A DNA stretch of 11,489 nt. Source: an uncultured Clostridia bacterium (GTDB lineage: Bacteria > Bacillota > Clostridia > Christensenellales > Aristaeellaceae). Below are positions 1-7,092 of the stretch, one piece after another (the first letter of the stretch is position 1; every line of letters begins with the position of its first letter). The notes below the pieces were generated by a model that ran no database searches, had not been told where the DNA came from, and saw nothing but the letters and a program-made list of their open reading frames with translations. Location: contig CALVTV010000219.1 of assembly GCA_944363005.1 (NCBI GenBank), forward strand, positions 1 to 11,489, written 5' to 3'. Made by a program: the position numbers and the translations under genes.

Positions 1-1375
1 AATCAAACGGCATGACGATGAGCGCGCATCCGCTCTGCGTGTTGCCCGCCAGCAACGCGGGCAGCTTGCCGCACAGCAGCACGGGCGTCAGGCTTCCCGA
101 CGCCCTCACCTCGCGAACGCGCACCACGGCGGCCGACTGCAACGACAGATCCTGCTGCAAGGCGGCCACCCGCGCCTGCGCGCTCTGCGCCGGGGTGAGC
201 GCGACGCCGCGCAGCTCCTCCCCCAGTTCAAGCCTCGCCACGTCCGCCTCGGCAGGCGGATCGATCAGCCAAATCGCGCCATCCTCCGGCAGCGCTTCGG
301 GCAGGCACCCCTCAAACACGTAGAGGTCGTACCCTTCGGCCGCCTCGGGCGTTTCCATCGTCTGCAAATCCACCTCGGAAAACGCGGACAGCGCGCCGGA
401 GAGGAAGAACGGCTTTTGCGACACGAGAAGCACCCGCGTCGTCCCCTCCGGTTTGACAATCAGCTCATACGCATTGTCCTCGGCAAGGCCGTCGCTGACG
501 TGGGCTTCGAGGCGAACATGGGCGTAGTCGTACACCGAACGCGCCGTCAGCTTCAGCGTCACCTTCTCGTCCTTGGGGCAATGCACGTTCAGGTCGCCCT
601 GTTTTTCCCCGTTGACCTCGATGTCCATCATCGCGGGCTCCAGCGGCACACCATCGACCACCAGTTCAAACGCCACAACGGCGTCTTTCCCGCCGCTGAT
701 AACCTCCGCCGTAAACGCATTGGCCGCGCCCGCCTGCGTCAGCGAGCGCACCAACACATTCCACTCCCCGGCTCCGCACACGTTTTGCACCTGAACATGG
801 ACTGTCTGCGCGTAATCGCGGTCCGTATACAGGCAAACCACATCGGAACCGCCGCAGAGTTCCAGCGCCTTTTCGACCGTCCCCGCGCCGTACCCCCCAT
901 GCGCCTGACTCAGTGCGCTTTTCGCCTCGTCGCGGGGCAAGCGCTGAGCGATCGTCTGCACGCGATCCCCCGCAACCACGATGCTGACGCTGCTGCCCCA
1001 GGGCAACCTTTGCATGTCGCGCTCAAGGAGGGCCAGCGCGCGTTCAAAGCGCGTTTCGCCCTGCGCTCCAGCCATCTGCATGCTCCCCGAGCCGTCGATC
1101 ACCGCGACGTAATGCACGTCCGCGCCCGGCATTCGCAGCAGCGGCCTTGCAATCATCAGGCAGGCAAAGACCAGGCTCAGCAGCTGCAACGCAAACAAGA
1201 GCGCCCGTTTGAGCCTTTGCGCGGGCGCATTGCGCCGGCTGAAGCGCTCGGCCAGCTTCCATAAATAGGTGCTGGAGACTGTCTTTTCGTCGTATTTGCG
1301 CCGGAGCAGCGAAACGCCGATCACCACCAGCACGCCAACGAGCGCCCACAGCCCGGCCGGATAGACAAATTTCAT
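1..1375 (-). CDS. BatA-like membrane protein with VWA domain (3' end cut by window edge)
   Basis: About 458 residues are visible and the frame is still open at the window edge, so the C-terminus is missing. The N-terminus has a membrane segment at about residues 5-24, followed by VSSTYLWK, the pattern of the BatA/aerotolerance-regulator N-terminal domain. A second membrane segment lies at about 57-78. A von Willebrand A domain then begins with VAVIDGSGSM; D94, S96 and S98 form the metal-site motif DxSxS. The last visible part (RVLLVSQKPFF, YDLYVFEG, AIWLIDPP) resembles the amidotransferase-like fold that often ends these proteins. The ATG overlaps the stop of the DUF58 gene as ATGA, and GGAGG lies 10 nt upstream of the start. 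Family knowledge suggests a membrane partner of a MoxR ATPase; the actual client is unknown. The call is firm at domain level only. Confidence 0.88.
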   Translation of the reverse strand, partial: MKFVYPAGLWALVGVLVVIGVSLLRRKYDEKTVSSTYLWKLAERFSRRNAPAQRLKRALLFALQLLSLVFACLMIARPLLRMPGADVHYVAVIDGSGSMQMAGAQGETRFERALALLERDMQRLPWGSSVSIVVAGDRVQTIAQRLPRDEAKSALSQAHGGYGAGTVEKALELCGGSDVVCLYTDRDYAQTVHVQVQNVCGAGEWNVLVRSLTQAGAANAFTAEVISGGKDAVVAFELVVDGVPLEPAMMDIEVNGEKQGDLNVHCPKDEKVTLKLTARSVYDYAHVRLEAHVSDGLAEDNAYELIVKPEGTTRVLLVSQKPFFLSGALSAFSEVDLQTMETPEAAEGYDLYVFEGCLPEALPEDGAIWLIDPPAEADVARLELGEELRGVALTPAQSAQARVAALQQDLSLQSAAVVRVREVRASGSLTPVLLCGKLPALLAGNTQSGCALIVMPFD

Positions 1376-2253
1376 CGAATCAGTTCCTCCGCACAGCCCT
1401 TGGTCAGCAAAACCTCTTCCACGCGCTCATCGCTGCGAACCAGCATATACCCGACCTCATGGGCGGCGCAAAACCGGCGGATGTCCTCCAGGAAGAATTG
1501 TACCGCCTGCGCATACGCGCTCAAAGCGCCTCGGTCCACGTCCATGCGCACGCGGTTTTTGCCATTTTCCACGTCGCAGAAGCTGCATGTCCCGCGAGCG
1601 GAAGGCTCAAGCTCTTCCGGGGCAAGCACCTGAATCACCGCCACCTGGCGGCCGCGGCCCAGCAGCTCCCGAACCGCCGCCTTCCAGTCGCTTTCCGTCA
1701 ACAGGTCGGAGATCAGGTAGGACGCGCCGTCGCCGAACCCGGCACCAGAATCGGCAAGCACCGCCCGCCGCAGGTCCACACTCCCCGCAAATTCGACCGC
1801 TTCCAGCCTTTGAACCGCGTCAAAAAAGCGCTCTCTGCCCACAATGTTGCCGCACAGATCCCGGCACGCTTCCCCCGTCAGCAACCGGTAGGCGACGCTG
1901 TCCATGCTCGCCACGGACAGGTAGCCCAGCGCCGCCGCCATCCGCAAGGCCGTTTGCGCCTTCTCCCCGCCCATCGAGGCGGATTGATCCAGATAGATCC
2001 GGTTGCGTCCCTGTTTTTCGTCAATGAAGCGCCGGATGTAGTACTTGTCAAAGCGGCCCGCCAGATTCCAGTCGATCCTTCGCAGGTCGTCCCCCGGCAC
2101 ATACTCCCGGTAATCCGCAAACTCCGGCGACGCGCCATAGGCCCGCGAAAGGCGCGCGCCGCTGTAGTGGCCCTCAATGGGCCGATGCAGATAGAGATCG
2201 AGCGTTTGAAGCGCCTGAAGGAGCGCGCCGTCCAGTATCCTCTGCGCGCTCAT
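1372..2253 (-). CDS. DUF58 domain protein
   Basis: This 293-aa soluble protein carries the DUF58 signature PGDDLRRIDW at residues 53-62, followed by YYIRRFIDEK. A VWA-like strand with DQSASM (D89, S91, S93) then keeps the DxSxS metal-site pattern. There is no membrane segment, so it is the short form of the family. Its start codon overlaps the stop of the MoxR gene (ATGA), and its own stop overlaps the start of the VWA gene in the same way, so the three proteins are probably translationally coupled. A GAAGGGG ribosome binding site precedes the ATG. In MoxR loci, DUF58 proteins are thought to work with the ATPase and the membrane VWA proteins. The biochemical role of the family is not established, so the family call is certain and the function open. 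Confidence 0.93.
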   Translation of the reverse strand: MSAQRILDGALLQALQTLDLYLHRPIEGHYSGARLSRAYGASPEFADYREYVPGDDLRRIDWNLAGRFDKYYIRRFIDEKQGRNRIYLDQSASMGGEKAQTALRMAAALGYLSVASMDSVAYRLLTGEACRDLCGNIVGRERFFDAVQRLEAVEFAGSVDLRRAVLADSGAGFGDGASYLISDLLTESDWKAAVRELLGRGRQVAVIQVLAPEELEPSARGTCSFCDVENGKNRVRMDVDRGALSAYAQAVQFFLEDIRRFCAAHEVGYMLVRSDERVEEVLLTKGCAEELIR

Positions 2254-3257
2254 GGGCGCCCCTTCTTTCGGGGATGCTTCGCGTCCTTGAGCAGCTCGCC
2301 GATCACCTGATCGGGCGTGATGCGCGCGGCCAATGTCTCGTAGTTGAGCTTGACCCTGTGCCGCAGCACCGGATAGGCCAGGGCATCGATGTCCTCATAG
2401 GCCACGTTGTAGCGCCCCAACACCATCGCGCGCACTTTCGCCGCCGTAATCAGCGCCTGCGCGGCGCGCGGGCTGGCGCCCAGGCGAATATAGCGCTGCG
2501 TCGCCTCCCCAGCCGCCTCGGAACCCGGCTGCGTCGAGGCCACCAGATGCATCGTATAGGTCACGATGTCGTCCATGACGGGAATGTCCTTCGCCGTCTC
2601 GCGCATGCGCAGCAGCTGCGCGCCATCGACCACGCCCTCAGCCACTTCGTCCATGGTCTTTTGCGTCATCAGCACGATTTCCTTCATCTCGCTGACCGTC
2701 GGGTAGCCCATGTTCAGCTTGAACATGAAGCGGTCGAGCTGGGCCTCCGGCAATGCATAGGTACCCTCCTGCTCGATGGGGTTTTGCGTGGCCAGCACGA
2801 AGAACGGCTGCTCCAGCCGGTGGCTTTCCCCCGCAACCGTCACCGCATATTCCTGCATAGCCTCCAGCAGCGCGCTCTGCGTCTTGGGCGTGGCCCGGTT
2901 GATCTCGTCCGCCAGGACGATGTTGCTGAAAATCGGCCCCGGCTCAAAGCGATACGCGGCGTTCCCCTGCGCATCCTTTTGGAGCACATTGGTGCCGGTC
3001 ACGTCCGCTGGCATCAGGTCCGGCGTGAACTGAATGCGGGAAAAGGGCAGCGCAAACACGCGCCCCAGCGAACGCACAAGCCGCGTTTTCCCGATGCCCG
3101 GCACGCCTTCCAGCAGCACGTTGCCGCCCGCGATCATCGCAATGACCGTGTTTTCAATCACGTCCTGCTGGCCCACGATGTCGCGCCGGATTTGCTCAAA
3201 GATTTCCTTGCATTTGCAGCTGAACAGCCGCACATCCGCTTCGTTGATCACGGTCAT
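2250..3257 (-). CDS. MoxR-family AAA+ ATPase
   Basis: This 335-aa protein has the length and motif order of MoxR ATPases. Walker A is GVPGIGKT (residues 51-58) and Walker B is IVLADE (113-118) followed by INRATPKTQSALLEAM. Sensor 1 is in ATQNP (156-160), LDRF (174-177) holds the conserved arginine, and a GASPRAAQAL segment near residue 260 fits sensor 2. The ATG at 3257 is preceded by AGGAGAGGG. It lies 42 bp downstream of an uncharacterised membrane protein gene and overlaps the DUF58 gene by 4 bases. MoxR proteins hydrolyse ATP to remodel or activate client proteins, usually together with VWA-domain partners encoded nearby, as here. The client cannot be read from this window. The symbol moxR is a family name, so none is assigned. 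Confidence 0.96.
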   Translation of the reverse strand: MTVINEADVRLFSCKCKEIFEQIRRDIVGQQDVIENTVIAMIAGGNVLLEGVPGIGKTRLVRSLGRVFALPFSRIQFTPDLMPADVTGTNVLQKDAQGNAAYRFEPGPIFSNIVLADEINRATPKTQSALLEAMQEYAVTVAGESHRLEQPFFVLATQNPIEQEGTYALPEAQLDRFMFKLNMGYPTVSEMKEIVLMTQKTMDEVAEGVVDGAQLLRMRETAKDIPVMDDIVTYTMHLVASTQPGSEAAGEATQRYIRLGASPRAAQALITAAKVRAMVLGRYNVAYEDIDALAYPVLRHRVKLNYETLAARITPDQVIGELLKDAKHPRKKGRP

Positions 3258-3299
3258 TCTCCCTCTCCTGTCCTTCGTTTTGCCGCGCGGAAAACCGCG

Positions 3300-4697
3300 T
3301 CACAGCCCGTCAAAATACGTTTCCATTTCCTCCAAAAGTGCCTGCGGGAGCGTGTCCAGCTCCTCCAGATACGCGGCATAATACCGCGAGAGCACCTGCC
3401 CGTAGGGAACCGTTCCGTCCAGGGACTCATCCTGCGGCGCCAGAATCCGCTGCGGGTTGCCGCTCGCGTCCGTCTCTCCCGGCACATATGCGTCCGTGTG
3501 CGCCGCCTGCGGCGGGTCATACACGTATTGCGTTTCGGAGGGAAGCTTCACCGCATCCGCGCTTTGGCTTTCGGTGAACTTGCTGCGGTTCTCGGGCCGC
3601 AGTTCCTCTTTCTCGCTTTCCTCATACGCCTGATCCCCGTCAAGAAAGGCGGCGATTCCGTTTTCCGCCTTCTTGAGCGCATCGCTGATGGCCGCGGCGG
3701 TATCCTGACGGCCGTACTTCATCGCGGCCACGCTTTCCAGATCGCCCGAGAGCACCACCATCGTGTGCGTCAGCTTGGCCTGTCCCTCGTCCGCAACCGG
3801 CCGCCTGAGCGTGGCGCCGATGTCGTAGACGATCCCCATCAGCGCGTTCACCTGGTCGTTTCCCGCGAGCGCCGTCAGGTTTTCGCCCATGTCGCCCAGC
3901 GCCTTGCGCACGGCCTCCATGTCCTGCACCAGAATGGCCTCGCCCAGCGGCCGCAAGCTCTCCTGCTCCAGCAGCGCCTGCGCGTAGGCGGTCAACGGAG
4001 GAAGCTGATCCTCCGCCGTGCTCCACGTCTCCATCTGCCGGGCAATCTCCGTCAGCATGGAAATATCCATTTCTCCGCTTGCAATCTGCGCTTCCATCTG
4101 CGCAAGCCTGTCGAGCAGCTCCGCCTTCTGGTCATCGCTGAGCGCGGCGTTTTCGACATTCTGGCGCATCTGCTCCACCTTTTCGTAAAGCATGCGGCTC
4201 TCCTCGCTCTCCTGCTTCGCGGCAAACGGCAAGCCGGCAAACGCGCGGTCCGGCAACAGCGCGACGACCGCCACCCCCACCAACAGCGCCATGCACACGA
4301 CCAGCGCAGGCACGCAGATCCGCACAGGCAGCACGGAGGGATTTACGCCGCCGAGCCGCTCGAGGGTGTCCGCCCGCTGGAGCCTGCACAAGGCGGTGTC
4401 GCTGTGGGCAAACTCGACCATGGTCCCCACGCGGTCGCCGCCGGTCATCTCGTCCACGCGCCTGGCAACCTGTTTGAGCGTCGGGCGGTCGCGCAGCCCA
4501 TAGAACAGCATCGCCAACAGCGCCCATCCCCCGGGCACACACGCCCAAAGCAGAGCATTTCCCCGCATGGCGCGCAAAACGACTCCCCCGGCGATGCCCA
4601 CCGGCAGGACGATCAGCCCCGCCGACACCACGGCACGAATCGCCGCCTCCAGCACCATTCTCCGGCGCAAGGGCCGGAGCGCTTTCCTCATCTCCAT
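3300..4697 (-). CDS. Uncharacterised three-TM membrane protein, first gene of the MoxR operon
   Basis: I do not recognise a named family. The 465-aa protein has a basic start (MEMRKALRPLRRR), a membrane hairpin at about residues 20-42 and 48-67, a cytoplasmic-looking stretch (RRVDEMTGGDRVGTMVEFA, about 79-97), a third membrane segment at about 125-148, and then some 315 mostly polar residues. Residues about 160-210 are charged and heptad-like, suggesting a coiled coil. The end (YGQVLSRYYAAYLEELDTLP) resembles the tails of large membrane proteins found beside MoxR genes, such as DUF4175-like ones; this is a weak resemblance. I place the start at 4697 because GAGG lies 7 nt upstream. In-frame starts at 4724 and 4760 lack a well-spaced ribosome binding site. 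It is followed after 42 bp by the MoxR gene and is probably a component of the same system. Confidence 0.82.
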   Translation of the reverse strand: MEMRKALRPLRRRMVLEAAIRAVVSAGLIVLPVGIAGGVVLRAMRGNALLWACVPGGWALLAMLFYGLRDRPTLKQVARRVDEMTGGDRVGTMVEFAHSDTALCRLQRADTLERLGGVNPSVLPVRICVPALVVCMALLVGVAVVALLPDRAFAGLPFAAKQESEESRMLYEKVEQMRQNVENAALSDDQKAELLDRLAQMEAQIASGEMDISMLTEIARQMETWSTAEDQLPPLTAYAQALLEQESLRPLGEAILVQDMEAVRKALGDMGENLTALAGNDQVNALMGIVYDIGATLRRPVADEGQAKLTHTMVVLSGDLESVAAMKYGRQDTAAAISDALKKAENGIAAFLDGDQAYEESEKEELRPENRSKFTESQSADAVKLPSETQYVYDPPQAAHTDAYVPGETDASGNPQRILAPQDESLDGTVPYGQVLSRYYAAYLEELDTLPQALLEEMETYFDGL

Positions 4698-4972
4698 CTG
4701 ATTTCCTCGCCGGGACGCGCCCATGTCACGTCCGTTTGTTAAAAAAAGATTGATTCCCATCCTTCAGCAAACGCCGTTTAAACATCCATGCCGTCCCAAT
4801 TTTCCCCGGCCAAAGCGCCGCAAGCGCGCCTATTTCGCCGGACATGCTTCCGCGAACACGGTCAACGCGACAGGAAAAATCCCTTTCATTTCTTAAAAAA
4901 CCATTTCCGTTCTCGAAAAAATGACGCCTTTGCTCGCCAAACCAAGCGCTGTTCCCCGCCGCAATGCTTTCT
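4698..4972 (-). other. Long 5' leader of the MoxR operon
   Basis: About 275 nt separate the predicted transcription start (near 4972) from the chosen start codon at 4697. The stretch is richer in A and T than the genes, with T runs on the transcribed strand near 4742-4748, 4890-4895 and 4915-4920. I find no hairpin followed by a T run, no known riboswitch core that I can recognise, and no convincing leader peptide. A 19-codon frame beginning MKGIFPVALTVFAEA exists but has no good ribosome binding site. Whether the length matters for regulation is open. Confidence 0.4.
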
Positions 4973-4978
4973 TTTGTT

Positions 4979-5007
4979 ATTATAGCATTCCTCCAACTTC
5001 TGTGCAA
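4979..5007 (-). promoter_or_regulatory. Sigma-A-type promoter of the MoxR operon
   Basis: On the minus strand, TTGCAC (5002-5007) is followed after exactly 17 bp by TATAAT (4979-4984). The bases TGC directly before the -10 box make an extended -10 element (TGnTATAAT). An A/T-rich stretch lies just upstream of the -35 box. It points at the MoxR operon, and no other minus-strand gene lies between. Confidence 0.75.
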
Positions 5008-5076
5008 TTCGAGCAAAAACAGGTTTGTTAACTTATAGTTTATGCCCGTCGAATTTGCTGCTCTCGAGCACAACCC

Positions 5077-5107
5077 AAAAAGAAAAAAGCGCCCACTGTC
5101 CAGAGCG
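5077..5107 (-). terminator. Possible second terminator downstream of the tRNA operon
   Basis: On the minus strand CGCTC and GGGCG can pair (5 bp, one of them G-T) around an 8-nt loop. They are followed closely by TTTTTTCTTTTT. The stem is short but the T run is strong. It could catch read-through from the tRNA operon before the MoxR promoter. Its status is uncertain because the main terminator at 5191-5220 is better. Confidence 0.35.
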
Positions 5108-5176
5108 ATCCCGCCGGATCCGGGCGTTCTTAAACCATCGATTGCGGCGAACGCGCCTTTGCAGCCGTCCGATTTT

Positions 5177-5220
5177 CAACACAAAGAAATAACCGCTCAA
5201 GCTTTGACGCTTAAGCGGTT
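5177..5220 (-). terminator. Intrinsic terminator of the tRNA-fMet/tRNA-Met operon
   Basis: On the minus strand, AACCGCTTAAGC and GCTTGAGCGGTT form a 12-bp stem with one G-T pair and the 6-nt loop GTCAAA (5191-5220). A T-rich tail ATTTCTTTGTGTTG follows. It begins 2 nt after the encoded CCA of tRNA-Met, the usual place for a terminator of a tRNA operon. Confidence 0.85.
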
Positions 5221-5222
5221 TA

Positions 5223-5299
5223 TGGTGGCTCAAGTAGGACTCGAACCTACGACACTCCGGGTATGAACCGAATGCTCTAGCCAGCTGAGCTATTGAGCC
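5223..5299 (-). tRNA. tRNA-Met (CAT), elongator
   Basis: The 77-nt gene includes the encoded CCA (5223-5225). The acceptor stem GGCTCAA pairs fully with TTGAGCC, the D arm is AGCTCAGCTGGCTAGAGC, and the T arm is GTAGG-TTCGAGT-CCTAC. The anticodon loop TTCATAC carries CAT. The segment CGGTTCATACCCG matches what I recall of Bacillus elongator tRNA-Met. It lacks the initiator marks, having a paired G1-C72 and no three G-C pairs below the loop. A tRNA-Ile2 with modified CAT is the alternative, made less likely by that match. It follows tRNA-fMet after 3 nt. Confidence 0.93.
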
Positions 5300-5302
5300 A
5301 AA

Positions 5303-5379
<77 letters not shown>

Positions 5380-5388
5380 ATGTGAGCC

Positions 5389-5402
5389 GTCGTTCTGACG
5401 AC
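5389..5402 (-). other. Small hairpin in the pre-tRNA leader
   Basis: GTCGT and ACGAC pair around a 4-nt loop, immediately after the predicted transcription start and about 10 nt before the mature 5' end of tRNA-fMet. It may shape the RNase P substrate or protect the 5' end; this is inference from position only. Confidence 0.3.
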
Positions 5403-5409
5403 ATTGGCT

Positions 5410-5438
5410 ATTATACCGCACATGGAACGATCTGTCAA
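5410..5438 (-). promoter_or_regulatory. Consensus sigma-A promoter of the tRNA operon
   Basis: On the minus strand TTGACA (5433-5438) and TATAAT (5410-5415) are both perfect consensus and are separated by 17 bp. The predicted start near 5403 lies about 24 nt before tRNA-fMet. The -35 box contains the TGA stop (5435-5437) of the upstream ppx/gppA-like gene. Such strength fits a stable-RNA operon. Confidence 0.93.
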
Positions 5439-6334
5439 TAGATTTGTTCAAATTTTTTCTTCAAATAGCCGTCCATATTTCCGTGCGCCGAAAGGCACAT
5501 CTCCGGCACGGAAAAACAGACCATCGCCGCTTCCAAAATGGCGATGCCGCTTGGAATGATGTCCGCCCGATGGGGCATCAAGCCGGTGACGCGCCGCCGC
5601 TGTTCCAGTGTCATCGCGGCCAGCCGCCGCCCCCAACACGCCACCTGCTCGCGGCGCATGCCCATGCCCTCACAGGACTGCGCATCAAAGAGCGGAACCC
5701 CGCGCTCCATGGCGCCCAGCGTCGTCATCGTCCCGCCGACGCCCACCCACTGCGCGCGCTGCGGCAATGCCAGCAGTTCCGAGGCATCCCGCGCGATCAT
5801 CCCGCTGCAAACCTCTACCGTCTGTTCATAATCCGCCAGGCTGAGCACGGGCCGCTGCGCATGCATGCGCACGGCGCCCATCTGCAAACTCACTGCGCCG
5901 AGAATGCGCCCCGCTTCCCCCAGCGTAAATTCCGTCGATCCGCCACCGATGTCGATCACGCCGCAGCTTTCGCCGATGCTCGCCCCCCAGTAGGAGAGCT
6001 CCGCTTCTTCCTCGCCGCTGACGATTTCGACCTTTACCTGCGCCGACGCTTCCACCCGTTCGGTAAACGCCCGGGCGTTTTTCGCATCGCGCACGGCGCT
6101 CGTCGCAAAAACAAAGACTTCCCTGGCGCCGTCCGCGCGCGCCAGCTTTGCCAGCTGCACGACGGCTTCCACGGAAGCCTCGATGCTCTCCTGCGTCAGC
6201 ATGCCGTTGACCAGCCCCGCAAACAGACGTGTCCCGCAGCGCTCCCGGCGCAGGGCACACAGCCGCCCCTCTTTCCACTCCGCCTCAAGCAGACGGATGG
6301 CGTTTGAACCGATACCGATACAGGCAAGGCGCAT
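5435..6334 (-). CDS. Ppx/GppA-family phosphatase (exopolyphosphatase-like)
   Basis: The 299-aa protein has the two actin-like lobes of the Ppx/GppA family and no C-terminal HD-like part, so it is the short form. Visible motifs are GIGSNAIRL (residues 7-15), ATSAVRDAKN (77-86), SGEEEAELSYWG (106-117, holding the expected catalytic glutamate), DIGGGSTEF (128-136), GVGGT (198-202) and PHRADIIPSGIAILE (254-268). Members hydrolyse polyphosphate or pppGpp; the sequence does not say which. The first motif normally reads D-x-G-S-N, but here the Asp is Gly (G7), which may weaken metal or nucleotide binding. The ATG is preceded by GGAGG at 8 nt. It follows divIC after 18 bp, so it is probably co-transcribed with it. 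There is no terminator before the tRNA promoter. Confidence 0.9.
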   Translation of the reverse strand: MRLACIGIGSNAIRLLEAEWKEGRLCALRRERCGTRLFAGLVNGMLTQESIEASVEAVVQLAKLARADGAREVFVFATSAVRDAKNARAFTERVEASAQVKVEIVSGEEEAELSYWGASIGESCGVIDIGGGSTEFTLGEAGRILGAVSLQMGAVRMHAQRPVLSLADYEQTVEVCSGMIARDASELLALPQRAQWVGVGGTMTTLGAMERGVPLFDAQSCEGMGMRREQVACWGRRLAAMTLEQRRRVTGLMPHRADIIPSGIAILEAAMVCFSVPEMCLSAHGNMDGYLKKKFEQIY

Positions 6335-6352
6335 GGCGTTTTCCTCCGCTCG

Positions 6353-6688
6353 TCACTCCGGATCGTAGACCTCAAATTCCTCTTCCGGCATGATGTCTTC
6401 CAGGTTGCCCACGGTGTAAACCGTCTCTCCGTACCAGCAGTACCCGTATTCCCTTCGGGCCGTGCGTTCCACAAAGTCGGACGTATTGATCTCCGAGAGT
6501 TCCGCGCGCAGCTGGTTGTTTTCCGACTGGGTCTGATAGTACTCCGAGGCGGCAACCTCAAGCTGCTCCCGCTGGCGTTCCAGGCTGACCGCTTTGGCCG
6601 GGAAGCGGGAAAGCATCACCAGCGCCACAACACCCAGCGCGACCGCCAGAATCCGATAGGGCCGCACGCGTGTCTTCTTCTTTTGCAT
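6353..6688 (-). CDS. divIC: Septum formation initiator, DivIC/FtsB family
   Basis: The 111-aa protein has the DivIC/FtsB layout: a basic cytoplasmic tail (MQKKKTRVRPYR), one membrane segment at about residues 12-27, an extracellular coiled coil at about 33-68, then the conserved block DFVERTARREYGYCWYGE (71-88). In the family this protein forms a complex with FtsL and DivIB/FtsQ that activates septal wall synthesis. The family and the position directly after yabQ, as in Bacillus, support the name. The ATG at 6688 has GGGGG 9 nt upstream. An in-frame ATG at 6760 overlaps the yabQ stop (TGATG) and also has an AGGGG-like site; it would add 24 residues (starting MQENGETGR). I prefer the short form because it matches the usual layout, but the longer one is possible. 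Confidence 0.9.
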   Translation of the reverse strand: MQKKKTRVRPYRILAVALGVVALVMLSRFPAKAVSLERQREQLEVAASEYYQTQSENNQLRAELSEINTSDFVERTARREYGYCWYGETVYTVGNLEDIMPEEEFEVYDPE

Positions 6689-6759
6689 GATGGTTTTCCC
6701 CCAAATCTGCCCAAGCGATAATAAGTGTAAAATTCTGCCTGTTTCGCCATTTTCCTGCA

Positions 6760-7092
6760 TCAATTTTCCCCTTTTCTCCGCTTTTTTCCACAGTTTTGAA
6801 TCCCCGCGTACAGTTTACGAACGATCGTTCCCAACGACGCGCGGTAAAGCGCAAATCCCGCGGCCATGCCCGCCAGCGCAAACAGCCGCAGCGGATTGAC
6901 GCAAAGGCATACGGCCATGGCCGTCATCGCCGCTGCCGCCAGCACGCCCATTGCCAGATCCATCGCGGCCGAGAGCACAAGGCCCATGCCGAGCGCCCGC
7001 CGCAGGGCGAGTGAGGCGTCGTATGCCCCGCCCACACCCGCCCCGCACAGCGCCATCGCCAAGAAGACGCGCGCCTGCTCCGCCGGCGCCAT
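6760..7092 (-). CDS. yabQ: Spore cortex biosynthesis membrane protein YabQ
   Basis: The 110-aa hydrophobic protein shows the YabQ pattern: GAGVGGAYDASLALRR near the start, then AAMDLAMG within a membrane segment, and NPLRLFALAGMAAGFALY in the last one. About three to four membrane segments span residues 8-85, and the tail is basic (KKRRKGEN). It is shorter than the Bacillus protein but covers the conserved domain. In B. subtilis YabQ sits in the membranes around the forespore and is needed for cortex formation. Its start overlaps the yabP stop by one base (TGATG), with a perfect AGGAGG 5 nt before the ATG, so the two are translationally coupled. The divergence is considerable, but the gene order yabP-yabQ-divIC makes the call strong. 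Confidence 0.88.
   Translation of the reverse strand: MAPAEQARVFLAMALCGAGVGGAYDASLALRRALGMGLVLSAAMDLAMGVLAAAAMTAMAVCLCVNPLRLFALAGMAAGFALYRASLGTIVRKLYAGIQNCGKKRRKGEN

Noticed and set aside
416..1264. 282-codon open frame on the plus strand
   Set aside because: It is antisense to the VWA-domain gene, whose reading frame stays open with clear motifs over the same bases.
2274..4742. 822-codon open frame on the plus strand
   Set aside because: It lies antisense to the MoxR ATPase and the three-TM protein, both supported by motifs and ribosome binding sites. Its His/Arg/Gln-rich translation has no recognisable domain. Long antisense frames are common in GC-rich genes.
4726..5073. 115-codon minus-strand frame before the MoxR operon
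   Set aside because: It begins upstream of the predicted promoter, has no ribosome binding site at a usable start, and shows no recognisable features.
5042..5266. 74-codon plus-strand frame ending in VAQVGLEPTTLRV
   Set aside because: The end is the antisense translation of the tRNA-Met gene, a well-known false protein signature. The rest covers the tRNA terminator.
5444..6307. 287-codon plus-strand frame
   Set aside because: It is antisense to the Ppx/GppA-like gene, which has the complete family motif order.
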